In this document: piece after piece, positions 28,550-36,762 of the stretch
Numbering within the stretch: position 1 is the stretch's first letter
How the letters are laid out: each line of letters opens with the position of its first letter
From: Sphingobacteriales bacterium
GTDB taxonomy: Bacteria > Bacteroidota > Bacteroidia > Chitinophagales > Chitinophagaceae
Length of the DNA stretch: 64,000 nucleotides
Assembly: GCA_004144185.1 (NCBI GenBank)
Contig: SEFP01000001.1
Span: forward strand, 248,001 to 312,000
Direction: 5' to 3'
Notes under the pieces: model-generated
Database searches by the model: none
The model's input: the letters and a program-made list of their open reading frames with translations, nothing else
Told to the model about the DNA's origin: nothing
Position numbers and translations under genes: made by a program

Positions 28550-28709
28550 GTGAGATTCCTCCCTTGCGGTCGGAATGACTTCGTTGATGTGACTCAGATC
28601 ATGCGTTTTCCGGAGCTATACGTTATCTGGGTCATCTCGACCGCAAGGGAGAGATCTCACACTAGCAGAAGTAGATGCCATGAGAGTCCTCCCTTACGGT
28701 CGGAATGAC
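28550..28709. repeat. Further copies of the REP-like element
   Basis: A lone right arm at 28550-28579 (GTGAGATTCCTCCCTTGCGG...) is followed by the linker and then by a shortened element at 28629-28709. The shortened element has left and right arms but only a short core with a different sequence (starting ACTAGCAGAAG). The 97-bp core of the main array is thus missing here. Confidence 0.85.
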
Positions 28710-28774
28710 GCAGTTGATGTGACTCAGATCATGGGTTTTCCGGAAGCGATCCGTTCCGGAACGGCGGAAAGAGA

Positions 28775-28782
28775 TACTTTCG
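28775..28782 (+). promoter_or_regulatory. -7 element (TACTTTCG) 7 bp before purD
   Basis: One base from TAnnTTTG, with exactly 7 bp to the purD ATG; predicts a leaderless purD transcript starting just after the repeat tract. Confidence 0.5.
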
Positions 28783-28789
28783 CGGCTCC

Positions 28790-30061
28790 ATGACACAAAA
28801 CATTCTGTTGCTCGGTAGTGGTGGCCGCGAAAGCGCGTTGGCCTGGAAACTAACTCAAAGTCCGCTGTGCGGCCGGCTGTACATCGCGCCCGGCAACGGC
28901 GGTACCGGCCAGTGGGGCGAGAATGTAACGCTGTCGCCAACCGATTTTAAAGCGATTGAACAGTTTTGTGTGGCGCAGGACGTGCGGTTGATTGTGGTAG
29001 GTCCGGAAGATCCGCTGGTCGCCGGGGTGGAAGATTATTTTGAAGGCTCCGGTATACGGGTAGTAGGCCCCTCGCAGGAAGCGGCCCAGCTGGAAGGCTC
29101 CAAAGCCTTTGCCAAGAAGTTTATGGCCCGGCATAGCATCCCGACGGCACAGTACCGGGAGTTTTCGGAAGCCTCATTTGAAGAAGGTCTGGAGTACCTC
29201 AAAACACATCCGTTGCCCATCGTGCTGAAGGCCGACGGACTGGCGGCGGGTAAGGGCGTGGTGATTGCCCAGACGCATCAGGAGGCTTTGGATACGTTCC
29301 GGGAGATGATTGCAGAAAAGAAGTTTGGCGACGCCAGTGCCCGCGTGGTAGTAGAGCAGTTTCTGGACGGCATCGAGTTATCGGTGTTTGCGCTGACCGA
29401 CGGTGAAACCTATGTGTTGTTTCCGGAAGCGAAGGATTACAAGCGGATCGGTGAAGGCGATACCGGTCTGAATACCGGCGGCATGGGGGCCGTATCGCCG
29501 GTGCCGTTTGCCGGGGAAGCGTTTATGGAGCAGGTAGAACGGGAGATTGTACGGCCTACGATTGAAGGATTTAAACAAGAAGGCATCCGGTATCGCGGCT
29601 TCGTGTTTTTTGGGTTGATCAAAGTGGGCGATGCGCCCTATGTAATTGAGTACAACTGCCGCATGGGCGATCCGGAAACCGAGGTGGTGATGCCACGGCT
29701 CGACGCCGATCTGGTAGCGCTCTGCGACAGTTTGTTTGACGGCACACTGGCGCAGCAGACCGTCCGGCATTATCCATCGGCGGCGGCGACGGTGATGCTG
29801 GTCTCCGGTGGTTATCCGGAAGACTATGGGAAAGGGTTCCCGATTGCCGGTCTTGAGGACTCGAATAGCGGTGACACGTTGGTGTTCCAGGCCGGAACCG
29901 CAGCCAAAGACGGACAGATTGTGACCTCCGGCGGCCGCGTACTGGCGATTACCGCGCTGGCACCGACCCTACCCGAGGCACTGGCCAAATCCTACCAGAA
30001 AGCATCCGGCATTTCCTTCCAGGACGTGTACTTCCGGAAGGATATCGGCTGGGAGTTTTAG
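28790..30061 (+). CDS. purD: Phosphoribosylamine-glycine ligase
   Basis: A 423-residue ATP-grasp enzyme that joins glycine to phosphoribosylamine, the second step of purine synthesis. Family motifs are the N-terminal ILLLGSGGRESALAWKL, VVGPEDPLVAGV, LKADGLAAGKGVVIA (ATP-grasp), the segment GLNTGGMGAVSPVPF and YNCRMGDPETEVVMPRL (metal site). purN of the same pathway is at 49091, not linked. The gene stands between a repeat tract and two AT-rich orphan genes, but its own codon use is normal. Confidence 0.97.
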   Translation: MTQNILLLGSGGRESALAWKLTQSPLCGRLYIAPGNGGTGQWGENVTLSPTDFKAIEQFCVAQDVRLIVVGPEDPLVAGVEDYFEGSGIRVVGPSQEAAQLEGSKAFAKKFMARHSIPTAQYREFSEASFEEGLEYLKTHPLPIVLKADGLAAGKGVVIAQTHQEALDTFREMIAEKKFGDASARVVVEQFLDGIELSVFALTDGETYVLFPEAKDYKRIGEGDTGLNTGGMGAVSPVPFAGEAFMEQVEREIVRPTIEGFKQEGIRYRGFVFFGLIKVGDAPYVIEYNCRMGDPETEVVMPRLDADLVALCDSLFDGTLAQQTVRHYPSAAATVMLVSGGYPEDYGKGFPIAGLEDSNSGDTLVFQAGTAAKDGQIVTSGGRVLAITALAPTLPEALAKSYQKASGISFQDVYFRKDIGWEF

Positions 30062-30110
30062 TGGTAACGGGAGGAAGGTGGCTTACTGGTTACCGAGATA
30101 ACGGAAGTTT

Positions 30111-30482
30111 TCAGGACAGTTCGAACGTGTCGCCAGTATCGAGCACGAGTGCCAATGAAGATCCAACTATAACATAGTTGTCATTTTCGTGCGGTTCACC
30201 GAAGTTTCCATAAGGGTCTAGAGAAAGGTAAAACGTACCATCAGATAGTTTGGCTAAGGTGATATCGGAATAGGTACCGCTTGTTCTGAAATCTTCTGAA
30301 ATGTCGATACTGTCACACTCAGAAAATACCAGCTCGATCTTGCATTCCTGAAACGTTTGTTTCCCGATTATCTTTCTTACAAGTAATCGGACAGCAAAAC
30401 TGCACCTAGCAACATCAACGGTATAGGATAGTATTTCCCCATCACATAGAGCATAGTCGTCGTGAATATCTTCAATTGTCAT
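30111..30482 (-). CDS. Orphan hypothetical protein, 123 residues, AT-rich
   Basis: I do not recognise this protein. It is acidic (many Asp and Glu; N-terminus MTIEDIHDDYALCDGEIL), has no signal peptide or membrane helix, and the C-terminal part looks beta-rich (NYVIVGSSLALVLDTGDTFEL). It is clearly poorer in G and C than the neighbouring purD and contains no TTCCGGAA motif. Size, acidity and isolation would fit an immunity-type protein, but no partner toxin is visible, so that is only a guess. Confidence 0.65.
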   Translation of the reverse strand: MTIEDIHDDYALCDGEILSYTVDVARCSFAVRLLVRKIIGKQTFQECKIELVFSECDSIDISEDFRTSGTYSDITLAKLSDGTFYLSLDPYGNFGEPHENDNYVIVGSSLALVLDTGDTFELS

Positions 30483-30689
30483 ACTAAACTAGATTTAGTA
30501 ACGAGTAATTAGTGACTAGTAATGACAAGATATAGACCTCTGTCAATTACAAACCATTGCATATTTTTTATAAAGTTGGTATTGCGTCATCAAATTCTGC
30601 CAGCAATAGAAGGTGAATACAGTCCCCTATAGAAACAGATTCATTTGATGACTTTTAAAAATGAATTATAATGATTAGCTCCTTATATC

Positions 30690-31742
30690 TCATTCATCAG
30701 TTGGCTTTGGCATGTCGTCAAAAGGATATTCAAATCCATAGTACTCTTCCCATTTGCTCTTTACAATATCTCCATAAATAACCTGACGGACTTCATAGTC
30801 TTTTGTATCCATTGTTCCCACGAATATTCTTTTGTGCTCGGGAACTACTTCATAGGCTTGCTTTAGTTCATCTCGTAGCTTTTTTGTCGGATTTTTCTTA
30901 TACTCTTCAAAGATCCTTGCACATTTCGCAATACTATTTTCACTTCCATTTAGTTCATTAAGCTTGTCTTTCACCTCATTTAATTTATACTTTATATCAA
31001 TTCCATTTCCATCTATAATTTTAAAGGAGCCTAAATTAAGTATTGTCACAGTTTCTCCAACTCTTAATTCTGTAACTAATATTTCATTTTCAACAAGAGC
31101 ATCCAATTCTTCAAACTGGTAAATTTTTCTTTCTGGCAAACTTGTTATTTCTACGCGCCCATTTTTATAGATAGATAATTCAACTAAATAAGTTTTTGTA
31201 TCATCATTTCTATAGAAAAAACGAAACTTCTCTCCGGTTAATTTGTCTGGGAAGAAAGAGTTGGGATCGTCAAGATGGTAGGGTTTAGGATCAGGCGTGG
31301 AGTGTTTTGTAACCTTTACTTTACTACCTACTACTTTCTTTGAATTGCTGCCATTGTAATTATGTAAGTTTTTTAACCTTGGGTTAAGCTGCTTTACCAA
31401 AGAATACACATATTCGTAAAAGGTTTTTCTACTATGCTTCCATTTCCCTTTTTCAATATTCCAATGACCTAGATTAAAAATAGAGATAGGCGCTCCATCT
31501 GGAATTGAAGTGACCACCCAGCCTTCATTCAATTTGTTTTTGAACATTGGTAAATCAACCATCTCCCAACAAGATACAAGACCGTCCTTGTATACTTGTA
31601 TGTCAGTCAAGTGATATTGTATGTTGTGTATTATACCTGGAATGGAAAGGCCTTCAACGATTTCTGTTCTCACTATAGTTGTCAAATCAGCTGATTCTTT
31701 CTTATTAGACTTAAATATCTGGTCAAATAGTTTCATATACAT
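30690..31742 (-). CDS. Orphan hypothetical protein with internal duplication, 350 residues
   Basis: The function is unknown. The protein has two related beta-rich modules. The first (about 45-100) reads TDIQVYKDGLVSCWEM ... EGWVVTSIPDGAPISIFNLG, and the second (about 185-245) reads VELSIYKNGRVEITSL ... NEILVTELRVGETVTILNLG. The shared frame is a strand with Y-K-(D/N)-G, a helix, then a strand ending (F/L)NLG(H/S). A charged helical segment lies after residue 250. No signal peptide is present. The second ATG (31736) may be the true start. The gene is strongly AT-rich with unusual codons for this window and no TTCCGGAA, which suggests horizontal acquisition. Confidence 0.75.
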   Translation of the reverse strand: MYMKLFDQIFKSNKKESADLTTIVRTEIVEGLSIPGIIHNIQYHLTDIQVYKDGLVSCWEMVDLPMFKNKLNEGWVVTSIPDGAPISIFNLGHWNIEKGKWKHSRKTFYEYVYSLVKQLNPRLKNLHNYNGSNSKKVVGSKVKVTKHSTPDPKPYHLDDPNSFFPDKLTGEKFRFFYRNDDTKTYLVELSIYKNGRVEITSLPERKIYQFEELDALVENEILVTELRVGETVTILNLGSFKIIDGNGIDIKYKLNEVKDKLNELNGSENSIAKCARIFEEYKKNPTKKLRDELKQAYEVVPEHKRIFVGTMDTKDYEVRQVIYGDIVKSKWEEYYGFEYPFDDMPKPTDE

Positions 31743-31848
31743 ATAGAAGGACTTTTTAGATAATACCTACAATTCTTTGTTCCGATATTACCGGTCAAAT
31801 AAACTCCAAAAATTTCTTCTTTTCTTAAATAGCATTAATACCTGAACG

Positions 31849-32937
31849 ATGCGACTTTTGCATCGTTTAAATTTTCTCTTTGTGGTACGTTTCGCTTTTT
31901 TGTTTTCCGTTGCCTGCCTGTTGAGCAGCGTGGGCTTTGCCCAGAAAAAATCCTATCAGGTTACCGCCGTTGCCTTTTACAACTTCGAGAATTTGTTTGA
32001 TACGGTCGATAACCCGTACAAGTTTGATGAGGAGTTTACACCCAACGGGCCCTACCAGTACACATCTACGATCTACAACCAGAAGCTGCACAACATCGCG
32101 ACCGTCCTCAAGCAGCTGGGCACCGAGCTAACGCCCGACGGTCCGGCGCTGATCGGCACTGCCGAGATCGAAAACGCAACGGTGCTCAACGACCTGGCCC
32201 GGCAGCCGGAGATTGCCAACCGCCAGTACCAGAATGTCATCTTCGATGGTCCGGATGCCCGCGGCATCAATGTGGCGCTCATGTACAATCCACGCTACTT
32301 TAAAGTGCTCCAGGCGCAGGGCTTAAAAGTGGATCTGCGCGGTGTGCCGGGTTCGGACAGCAAAAGCGGTGGTACCCGCGATGTGCTCTGGGTCACAGGC
32401 ATCCTGGCGGGCGATACCACCCAGGTATTTGTTAACCACTGGCCGTCGCGCCGGGGTGGCGAAGCGGCTTCGGCTCCGTTGCGGGCTCATGCCGCCGGAA
32501 TCGCCAAGCGCGTCATTGATTCGGTAATGGCCGAACATTCCGGAAGCCGCGTCATCCTGATGGGCGATCTCAACGACGATCCCACTTCACCTTCGGTCGC
32601 CAAAGTACTGGGGGCCGTCGGCAAACAAGACAAGGTTCCAGACGGCGGCCTGTACAATCCGTTTGTATCGTTTTACAACAACGGGATCGGTACGCTGGGC
32701 TACAACGACAGCTGGAATCTGTTTGACCAGATCATCGTTTCGTCGGGCTGGCTGAAGGCCGATGCCACCCGCAACTGGAAATACTACAAAGCTGAGGTGT
32801 TTAACCGCGAGTTTCTCAAAACTGCATTTGGTCAGTACAAAGGCTACCCGCACCGGTCTTTTTCCGGAACCAGCTGGATCAACGGCTACTCCGATCACTT
32901 CCCGACGCTGGTGTATTTCGTGCGCGAAGCGAAGTAA
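31849..32937 (+). CDS. Secreted endonuclease/exonuclease/phosphatase-fold protein
   Basis: A 362-residue protein with a signal peptide ending SVGFAQ. The EEP (DNase I-like) fold motifs appear in order: FYNFENLFDT, a catalytic glutamate in TAEIEN, FVNHWPSRRGG with the catalytic histidine, MGDLNDDPTS with aspartate and asparagine, and the final SDHFPTLV. It should be a periplasmic or secreted metal-dependent nuclease or phosphodiesterase. Similar proteins in this phylum are annotated only as EEP family. It lies directly after the AT-rich interval and has normal composition. Confidence 0.88.
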   Translation: MRLLHRLNFLFVVRFAFLFSVACLLSSVGFAQKKSYQVTAVAFYNFENLFDTVDNPYKFDEEFTPNGPYQYTSTIYNQKLHNIATVLKQLGTELTPDGPALIGTAEIENATVLNDLARQPEIANRQYQNVIFDGPDARGINVALMYNPRYFKVLQAQGLKVDLRGVPGSDSKSGGTRDVLWVTGILAGDTTQVFVNHWPSRRGGEAASAPLRAHAAGIAKRVIDSVMAEHSGSRVILMGDLNDDPTSPSVAKVLGAVGKQDKVPDGGLYNPFVSFYNNGIGTLGYNDSWNLFDQIIVSSGWLKADATRNWKYYKAEVFNREFLKTAFGQYKGYPHRSFSGTSWINGYSDHFPTLVYFVREAK

Positions 32938-33061
32938 AAACACCCCATCTGGTCTTTCCCTTACAGCGGCGCCTAGCGTACAATTTTACCGCTGTCAGAC
33001 CGTCTGAGTTCTGGTTATCAAACGATGCGAAGCTATCTTCGCAAGCTGAACTTTAATTCCT

Positions 33062-33808
33062 ATGAAAATACTGGTTTGTGTCGCTCCGGTACCGGATACG
33101 ACGTCCAAGATTTCGTTTACCGACAACGATACTAAATTCAACACCGCCGGTGTGACCATGATTATCAATCCGTATGATGAGTGGTACGCACTGGTCCGGG
33201 CGCTGGAACTGAAAGAAGCCGGTACTGCCAGCGCGGTACACCTCATTACGGTCGGTCGCGCCGATGCCGAAGCGGTGATCCGGAAAGCCTTGGCGCTGGG
33301 TGGCGACGAAGCCGTGCGCGTGGATATGGACAGCATCGATCCGGCTACGGTAGCTGCGGAGATTGCTGCCTATGCACAAAGCGTCGGTGGCTACGATCTG
33401 ATTCTCTGCGGTAAGGAAAGCATTGATTACAACAACGCCGTAACGCCTGCGATGATTGCCGAAGCACTCGATATGGATTATATCGGTTTCGCAACCAAAC
33501 TGGAGATTTCCGGAACCACAGCCACGGTCAACCGTGAGGTCGACGGCGGCGAAGAAACGGATCTAGTGAACCTGCCGCTGGTGGTGAGCTGCCAGAAAGG
33601 AATGGCGGAGCAACGCATTCCGAACATGCGCGGCATTATGGCGGCCCGTACCAAGCCGTTGAAAGTGGTACCGGCGACCACCAGCGACGAAAAAAGCAAG
33701 ATTGCCAAATTCGAGATGCCTCCTGCCAAAGGCGGTGTCAAAATGTTTGAGGCCGACAATATGGATGCGCTCGTAGACGCCCTTCATTCCCAGGCCAAAG
33801 TCATTTAA
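33062..33808 (+). CDS. etfB: Electron transfer flavoprotein, beta subunit
   Basis: A 248-residue AMP-binding subunit of the ETF dimer, which passes electrons from acyl-CoA dehydrogenases to the respiratory chain. It begins MKILVCVAPVPDTTSKISF and carries NPYDEWYALVRALELKE, the segment LILCGKESIDYNN and the conserved DLPLVV-like stretch VNLPLVVSCQKGMAEQRIPN. etfA follows after 67 bp in the same direction. A TATCTTCG -7 candidate lies at 33034-33041, inside a short hairpin. Confidence 0.96.
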   Translation: MKILVCVAPVPDTTSKISFTDNDTKFNTAGVTMIINPYDEWYALVRALELKEAGTASAVHLITVGRADAEAVIRKALALGGDEAVRVDMDSIDPATVAAEIAAYAQSVGGYDLILCGKESIDYNNAVTPAMIAEALDMDYIGFATKLEISGTTATVNREVDGGEETDLVNLPLVVSCQKGMAEQRIPNMRGIMAARTKPLKVVPATTSDEKSKIAKFEMPPAKGGVKMFEADNMDALVDALHSQAKVI

Positions 33809-33875
33809 GTTTTCGTAGTATTCCAAACACAACAAACTGTTTTCACTCCAGCGACATTCGGGTGAACCTTCAGAT

Positions 33876-34850
33876 ATGGTTTTAATTCTTGCAGAACATA
33901 CCGCAACCGGTACGTTTAAGAAAAAAGCACTCGAAGCAGTGCAATACGGTGCTCAGATTGCGTCCAAAATGGGTACCGAAGCCGTGGCACTGGTCATCGG
34001 CAGCGGGGAAGGCAATGCAGCCGAACTGGGTGCCTATGGCGTTCAGAAAGTACTCCAGGTGACCGATGCACGGCTGAAAGATTTCAACGCCCGTGCCTAT
34101 ACCAAAGCTATAGTAGCCGCCGCTGAAAAAATCGGCGCTAAAGTGATTGTAGCGTCGCACGATCAGGTCGGATTGCAGGTCGCGCCCCGCGTAGCGATGC
34201 GACTGAACGCCGGGATCATCGCCGGTGCCATCGGATTTCCGGAACTGGCGAACGGCGGGTTCACCGTTCGTAAGGCCGTATTTGCCGGTAAAGCCTTTGC
34301 AGACGTATCACTAACCACCGATGTAAAAGTGCTGACGTTAATGGCCAATACCTTCCCGGTACAGAAAGGTGAAGGCAGCGCAACCGTTGAAAAACTGGAT
34401 GTGGCTTTCGATGATAAAGACTTTGGCGTAAAAGTGCAAAGCACACAGGTCGTTTCCGGAACGGTGCCGCTGAGCGAAGCCGAACTGGTCGTGTCTGGCG
34501 GTCGGGGTATGAAAGGTCCGGAAAACTGGGGTGCCCTCGAAGATCTGGCCTCGGCCCTGGGCGCGTCGCTGGCCTGCTCCCGTCCGGTAGCCGACAGCCA
34601 CTGGCGGCCACACAACGAGCACGTGGGTCAGACCGGCGGTACTATCCGTCCCAACCTGTACATCGCTGCCGGCATCTCCGGGGCTATTCAGCACCTGGCC
34701 GGTGTCAACGGTTCCAAGACCATCGTAGTGATCAACAAAGATCCGGAAGCACCGTTCTTCAAAGCCGCCGATTATGGGGTCGTTGGTGACGTACTCGAAA
34801 TCCTGCCCCGCCTCACAGAAGCCGTGAAGAAATTCAAGGCAGCTCAATAA
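33876..34850 (+). CDS. etfA: Electron transfer flavoprotein, alpha subunit
   Basis: A 324-residue FAD-binding subunit. The C-terminal FAD domain is typical: VVSGGRGMKGPENW, ACSRPVADSHWRPHNEHVGQ, TGGTIRPNLYIAAGISGAIQ, then VINKDPEAPFFKAADYGVVGD. With the preceding etfB it forms the heterodimer that connects fatty-acid oxidation to the quinone pool. A strong terminator closes the pair. Confidence 0.97.
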   Translation: MVLILAEHTATGTFKKKALEAVQYGAQIASKMGTEAVALVIGSGEGNAAELGAYGVQKVLQVTDARLKDFNARAYTKAIVAAAEKIGAKVIVASHDQVGLQVAPRVAMRLNAGIIAGAIGFPELANGGFTVRKAVFAGKAFADVSLTTDVKVLTLMANTFPVQKGEGSATVEKLDVAFDDKDFGVKVQSTQVVSGTVPLSEAELVVSGGRGMKGPENWGALEDLASALGASLACSRPVADSHWRPHNEHVGQTGGTIRPNLYIAAGISGAIQHLAGVNGSKTIVVINKDPEAPFFKAADYGVVGDVLEILPRLTEAVKKFKAAQ

Positions 34851-34867
34851 GATCTAAGCTAACCTGT

Positions 34868-34902
34868 AAAAGCCTCCGTTGATACAACGGAGGCTTTTTT
34901 CG
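34868..34902 (+). terminator. Terminator after etfBA
   Basis: Perfect stem AAAGCCTCCGTTG / CAACGGAGGCTTT with a 3-nt loop (ATA), followed by further T residues. Confidence 0.92.
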
Positions 34903-34949
34903 GTCTGGCGAACCTTATGCAACAAAAGTCACTTTTCCGAAGGACTTGT

Positions 34950-35342
34950 TTATGGAATCAGGGCGATCATAGAAATCTCGACGCGGGCGCCTTTCGGCAA
35001 ACCGGCTACGGCGATGGTTTCGCGGGCGGGTGCCTGCATTCCTTCGAAATAGCGGCCATACACTTCATTGACCGCTCCGAAAGCGGCCATATCCAGAATA
35101 AAGATGCTGGTTTTTACAGCCTGGCTGAAGTCGCTGCCGGCAGCATTCAGGATCGCTTGGAGGGCGTCCATCACCAGCCGGGTTTCTTCGGCGATATCGC
35201 CGCCATCGTACAGCAGGCCGGTTTGAGGATCCAGGGCAATCTGACCGGAGATAAACAGCATGTTTCCGGCCCGGACAGCCTGATTGTAAGGTCCGATCGG
35301 CGCAGCGGCCTGTGAGGTCTGAATAATTTCGCGGGTGTTCAT
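34950..35342 (-). CDS. ridA: RidA-family enamine/imine deaminase
   Basis: A 130-residue protein that hydrolyses reactive 2-aminoacrylate and related imines. It carries GPYNQAVRAGNMLFISGQI, the arginine of PARETIAVAGLPKGA that binds the substrate carboxylate, and the final VEISMIA. The length and trimeric-barrel fold match the family. It is divergent from tsaB with only 42 bp between the two ATGs, and a -7 box lies 8 bp before its start. Confidence 0.95.
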   Translation of the reverse strand: MNTREIIQTSQAAAPIGPYNQAVRAGNMLFISGQIALDPQTGLLYDGGDIAEETRLVMDALQAILNAAGSDFSQAVKTSIFILDMAAFGAVNEVYGRYFEGMQAPARETIAVAGLPKGARVEISMIALIP

Positions 35343-35350
35343 AGCGCCGT

Positions 35351-35358
35351 CAAAACTA
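35351..35358 (-). promoter_or_regulatory. -7 element (TAGTTTTG) 8 bp before ridA
   Basis: Exact TAnnTTTG match reading leftwards, 8 bp before the ridA ATG and 11 bp from the opposite tsaB box. Confidence 0.6.
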
Positions 35359-35369
35359 CACGCCGGCTG

Positions 35370-35377
35370 TAGATTTG
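35370..35377 (+). promoter_or_regulatory. -7 element (TAGATTTG) 7 bp before tsaB
   Basis: Exact TAnnTTTG match with 7 bp to the tsaB ATG. Its upstream promoter region must overlap the ridA promoter. Confidence 0.6.
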
Positions 35378-35384
35378 CGGGTTC

Positions 35385-36050
35385 ATGGCTGCCATTCTTT
35401 TTATAGACACTTGCACATCAACAGGTCTGATCGCATTCTTTAGTTCAGGAAAAGATCCGGTTGTCCAGCTACTTCCGGATGCGCAGCGGTTTGCCGAGCA
35501 GCTTCATATCGCGATCAATCAGTTGTTGCAGCAAAACGGAAAACAGCTGTCCGATCTGGACGCGGTAGCGGTGGTTAGCGGTCCGGGATCGTATACGGGA
35601 CTGCGGGTTGGACTTTCGGCTGCCAAAGGCCTTTGCTTTGCTTTAGACCGGCCGCTGTATGCCTTTAACCGGTTGATTTTGCTGGAAGAACAGTTCCGGA
35701 AGCATACCCTTATTTCCGGAACGGCAGCAGTTTTAATTCCGGCCCGTAAAGAAGAATGGTTTGTAGTGGCAACTGACGACCAACAAAACCTCCTGCTTCC
35801 GCCCCAACACCTGACAGAAGCCGACTGGCAGCAGTGGAGCGCTTCCAACGAAGACCAACTGACCGTTGCGGTCGCATCAGACGGTGAAAAACCCGCAGAG
35901 GGTTGGGTCTCTGAGGCACTTTATTTCGACAACCGGCTCGATCCGATTGCGCTTGCTTCATTCGTATGGAAGGCCTACCAAGCCAAAAAGGAGGTTGATT
36001 TGATCTCCATAGGCCCTGATTACCTGAAAAATGCGTACGTAACCAGCTAG
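35385..36050 (+). CDS. tsaB: tRNA t6A biosynthesis protein TsaB
   Basis: A 221-residue ASKHA-fold protein that partners TsaD in adding threonylcarbamoyl to A37 of ANN-decoding tRNAs. It has the diagnostic N-terminus AAILFIDTCTSTG, then VAVVSGPGSYTGLRVGLSAA and KGLCFAL. The C-terminal half is shorter and less conserved, as usual for TsaB. Predicted to be transcribed without a leader. Confidence 0.95.
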   Translation: MAAILFIDTCTSTGLIAFFSSGKDPVVQLLPDAQRFAEQLHIAINQLLQQNGKQLSDLDAVAVVSGPGSYTGLRVGLSAAKGLCFALDRPLYAFNRLILLEEQFRKHTLISGTAAVLIPARKEEWFVVATDDQQNLLLPPQHLTEADWQQWSASNEDQLTVAVASDGEKPAEGWVSEALYFDNRLDPIALASFVWKAYQAKKEVDLISIGPDYLKNAYVTS

Positions 36051-36165
36051 TTACATTTTAGTAACTTTCTTACACAGAAGGAAACACGGTGACACATTTT
36101 ACTTGTTTATTAACTTTTGAAAACTAGTTTTCTGTTATTTATAGCAAGTAGTAGGGTTACATTTG
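36049..36165 (+). promoter_or_regulatory. Promoter/operator region of the ArsR-type gene
   Basis: AT-rich region holding three marks: an inverted repeat AGTTAC-N6-GTAACT at 36049-36066, a perfect 14-bp palindrome GAAAACTAGTTTTC at 36119-36132, and a -7 box TACATTTG at 36158-36165. The palindrome lies about 26 bp before the -7 box, where a repressor dimer would interfere with initiation, so self-regulation by the following gene is plausible. The leader would be about 80 nt. Confidence 0.55.
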
Positions 36166-36249
36166 CAGTTCGTTCGGTATACTTCCCCCAATGACCGTTC
36201 GGAATACATTATCCTTTTCCCACCCCTAAATTTTTCATTTCAAACACCA

Positions 36250-36693
36250 ATGGAAAACAACCATCAAAATGAGGCGCCTGTGATGCGTGAAGAGCAAACA
36301 ACTGCAACCCCTACTTTGCAGCACAGTACTTCTAAAGAAGAAAACACGCAGCGCGTTTCAGATCTGCTGGATTATACTGCTTCCAAAAATGCGGCTATGA
36401 CGTTGCGCGCGATTAACCACAAGTTGCGTCAGCAAATCGTTAAGCTGCTCGAAGAAAACAAACGCATGAACGTAACTGATATTTACGTGAAGCTGCGTTT
36501 GGAGCAATCGGTTGCATCACAACATTTGGCGATTCTGCGTCGGGCTAACATTGTGAAAACCGTTCGCGAAGGCAAGTATATCCACTACGCACTGAATAAC
36601 GATCGTATTGCTGCCATTTCCAAGTTCGTTAAGGAACTGACCAGCGATGCTTCCGACAATCAGGCCCGTAGCACCGAGAACGCAGCCGCTTAA
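36250..36693 (+). CDS. ArsR/SmtB-type winged-helix regulator
   Basis: A 147-residue DNA-binding protein. The first 40 residues are hydrophilic and probably disordered (rich in Glu, Gln and Thr). The winged-helix domain runs from about 45 to 130: TLRAINHKLRQQIVKLLEENKR-like first helices, the recognition part VTDIYVKLRLEQSVASQHLAIL and the wing VREGKYIHYALN. There is no cysteine in the whole domain, so the classical metal sites of ArsR/SmtB are absent. The ATG at 36250 fits the position of the upstream promoter. The tail ends in a Ser/Asn-rich stretch. Confidence 0.88.
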   Translation: MENNHQNEAPVMREEQTTATPTLQHSTSKEENTQRVSDLLDYTASKNAAMTLRAINHKLRQQIVKLLEENKRMNVTDIYVKLRLEQSVASQHLAILRRANIVKTVREGKYIHYALNNDRIAAISKFVKELTSDASDNQARSTENAAA

Positions 36694-36722
36694 TCAAGCT
36701 GTTGACAGCCTCCACAGTATCT

Positions 36723-36762
36723 AACGCGGTTCCGGAACAGGTGTTCCGGAACCGCGTTTCTT
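36723..36762. terminator. Bidirectional terminator with two TTCCGGAA copies
   Basis: A perfect 16-bp stem, AACGCGGTTCCGGAAC / GTTCCGGAACCGCGTT, with a 4-nt loop (AGGT), lies between the convergent regulator and paaY-like genes and is followed by TTCTTTTA. Each arm contains a full TTCCGGAA, so the motif is used as an inverted pair like uptake sequences in Neisseria terminators. Confidence 0.85.

Noticed and set aside
28176-28553. 125-codon frame containing a heptapeptide repeat
   Set aside because: It starts with TTG inside repeat sequence and is explained by the 21-bp minisatellite; no promoter or signal supports it.
27434-28709. CRISPR array
   Set aside because: Repeats are 97 bp inverted elements with near-identical linkers in place of unique spacers, and no cas gene is in the window.
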